Part shown: one piece after another, positions 63,090 to 64,000 of the stretch | How positions within the stretch are numbered: the first letter of the stretch is position 1 | Layout of the letters: each line of letters opens with the position of its first letter | Assembly (NCBI GenBank): GCA_964541485.1 | Contig: CAZIQL010000005.1 | Span: 1-64,000, forward strand | Length of the DNA: 64,000 nucleotides | Origin: SIG299 sp964541485 | GTDB lineage: Bacteria; Bacillota; Clostridia; Lachnospirales; Lachnospiraceae | Direction: 5' to 3' | The notes under the pieces: model-generated | Database searches by the model: none | What the model saw: only the letters and a program-made list of their open reading frames with translations | Told to the model about the DNA's origin: nothing | Program-made: the position numbers and the translations under genes

Positions 63090-63917
63090 ATGAAAAATAT
63101 TACAAAAGGGATAGCAAATTACTATTACAGTAAAGTAGTGGATATTGTGGACCATGAATCGACCAGACATTATCATCATGCCTTTGAAGTGTATTATATG
63201 AAGGATGGAGCCTGTAACTATTTTATCGGGGACCATTCGTACCGGGTGCTGCCGGGGGATGTGGTGATTATTCCGGAGGAGACCATTCACCGGACAAATT
63301 ACGGTGGCGTGCCTCACACAAGAATGCTGATTAACTGTAGCTCAGAGTATATTCCGGAAATCCTAAAGGATAAAATACGGGAGCTTGGACATTTGTACCG
63401 GAACACCACGATTTTGGAGGAGCTGGAAGCAATTTTTGAAAAAATCGAGCAGGAATACAGGATGGCAGATGAACTGTCACAGGAGGCTGTCCGTTGTCAT
63501 ACGGCAGAGTTGTTTTTCCTTCTTTTGCGTAATGAAAATGAGCACGAGAGCAGGCGGAACGAAAGTAATCTGATAGCACCGGTTTTAAAGTATATCCAGC
63601 ACAATTATACGAATGATGTAAAGCTGTCTTCGGCGGCAAAGCTGGTATCGGTCAGTGCAGAGCATCTGTCACGTGTATTTAAGAAGGAAACGGGATTTGG
63701 GTTTAAGGAATATTTAACCATCCTCCGCTTGCAAAAGGCGGAAGAAATGCTCCGGAATGAGCCGGGCAGGGCGGTTTGTGAAGTGGCATATGCCTGTGGG
63801 TTTAATGATGGGAATTATTTTTCTTATAAATTCAAGGAAGCATATGGCGTACCGCCGACTGCGGTAAAGGGAAATAAAGATTCCTCGTCAATACGGATTG
63901 TGGATATAGGAGAATAA
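63090..63917 (+). CDS. AraC family regulator with cupin sensor
   Basis: 275 aa. Residues 10-100 are a cupin (HYHHAFEVYYMKDG, LPGDVVIIPEETIH). Residues 165-265 hold the double helix-turn-helix (SSAAKLVSVSAEHLSRVFKKE, CEVAYACGFNDGNYFSYKFK; each quoted in part). It lies just after the GH4/importer locus and probably controls it, perhaps through the repeated 12-mer at 51901 and 53473. The sugar ligand is unknown. Confidence 0.92.
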   Translation: MKNITKGIANYYYSKVVDIVDHESTRHYHHAFEVYYMKDGACNYFIGDHSYRVLPGDVVIIPEETIHRTNYGGVPHTRMLINCSSEYIPEILKDKIRELGHLYRNTTILEELEAIFEKIEQEYRMADELSQEAVRCHTAELFFLLLRNENEHESRRNESNLIAPVLKYIQHNYTNDVKLSSAAKLVSVSAEHLSRVFKKETGFGFKEYLTILRLQKAEEMLRNEPGRAVCEVAYACGFNDGNYFSYKFKEAYGVPPTAVKGNKDSSSIRIVDIGE

Positions 63918-63947
63918 GGAAGTAAGCCGGGGCAGGAATAGGATGTA

Positions 63948-63976
63948 TTGAATGCGGAAACAGCCTGTGTTATAAT
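63948..63976 (+). promoter_or_regulatory. Sigma-A promoter reading out of the window
   Basis: TTGAAT (63948-63953), 17 bases, TATAAT (63971-63976). The gene it serves lies beyond the right edge. Confidence 0.7.
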
Positions 63977-64000
63977 CAAAGTAATAAAATAGTTAAAATT

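Noticed and set aside
1..64000. Genomic island or prophage
   Set aside because: I saw no integrase, transposase, phage structural gene, tRNA-adjacent repeat or sharp change in base composition.

Overview
The window looks like the chromosome of a gut Lachnospiraceae-type Firmicute (Roseburia/Eubacterium/Butyrivibrio-like). The reasons are the strong AGGAGG-type ribosome sites, the sigma-A promoters, Gram-positive lipoprotein signals, a CcpA cre site, and enzyme sets close to the beta-mannan loci described in Roseburia intestinalis and Ruminococcus albus. I see no tRNA, rRNA, CRISPR array, transposase or phage gene. Genus assignment is an inference from gene content.

Left edge (1-0.97 kb): a cut-off DUF1015 gene and a small orphan gene, both on the minus strand. 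1.2-31.2 kb is a large acetyl-galactoglucomannan utilisation locus: GH36 alpha-galactosidase and LacI regulator; a divergent AraC regulator; then a long plus-strand block of cellobiose/mannobiose 2-epimerase, GH130_1 phosphorylase, GH26 lipoprotein mannanase, a carbohydrate-module/solute-binding fusion, two permeases, an NHL-propeller protein, a YIP1-like membrane protein, a DUF5696 protein, two more permeases, a repeat-rich binding lipoprotein, a second solute-binding lipoprotein and a GH130_2 phosphorylase. After a terminator come a GH5 lipoprotein, a CE17-type acetylesterase and a GH1-CE2 fusion. The inferred flow is: GH26/GH5 cut mannan outside the cell; oligosaccharides enter through one or both importers; GH36, CE17 and CE2 strip galactose and acetyl groups; GH1 removes glucose; GH130_2, epimerase and GH130_1 finish the backbone by phosphorolysis.

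31.3-37.9 kb is a three-gene signalling operon: an HD-GYP response regulator, a hybrid histidine kinase with an HPt domain, and a second hybrid kinase fused to a DegV-like lipid-binding domain. 38.0-48.2 kb is mostly housekeeping: pyruvate kinase, a paired ABC exporter with DUF1854, a NahK-like sugar kinase, a radical-SAM DUF512 protein and a PHP phosphatase.

48.2-51.8 kb holds a secreted 1151-residue non-catalytic protein with six modules of the same type as those in the mannan-locus lipoprotein. 51.9-63.9 kb is a second sugar locus: a GH4 enzyme under a cre-overlapped promoter, an LplABC-like importer, two MsmX/UgpC-type ATPases and five small membrane proteins of unknown function, then an AraC regulator. 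Both sugar-import ATPases in the window lie here, while the mannan importers have none beside them, so ATPase sharing is plausible.

The strongest candidates for undescribed biology are the double-importer cassette with NHL/YIP1/DUF5696 partners, the ATPase-plus-small-membrane-protein operon, the kinase-DegV fusion, the GH1-CE2 fusion and the shared carbohydrate-module family.
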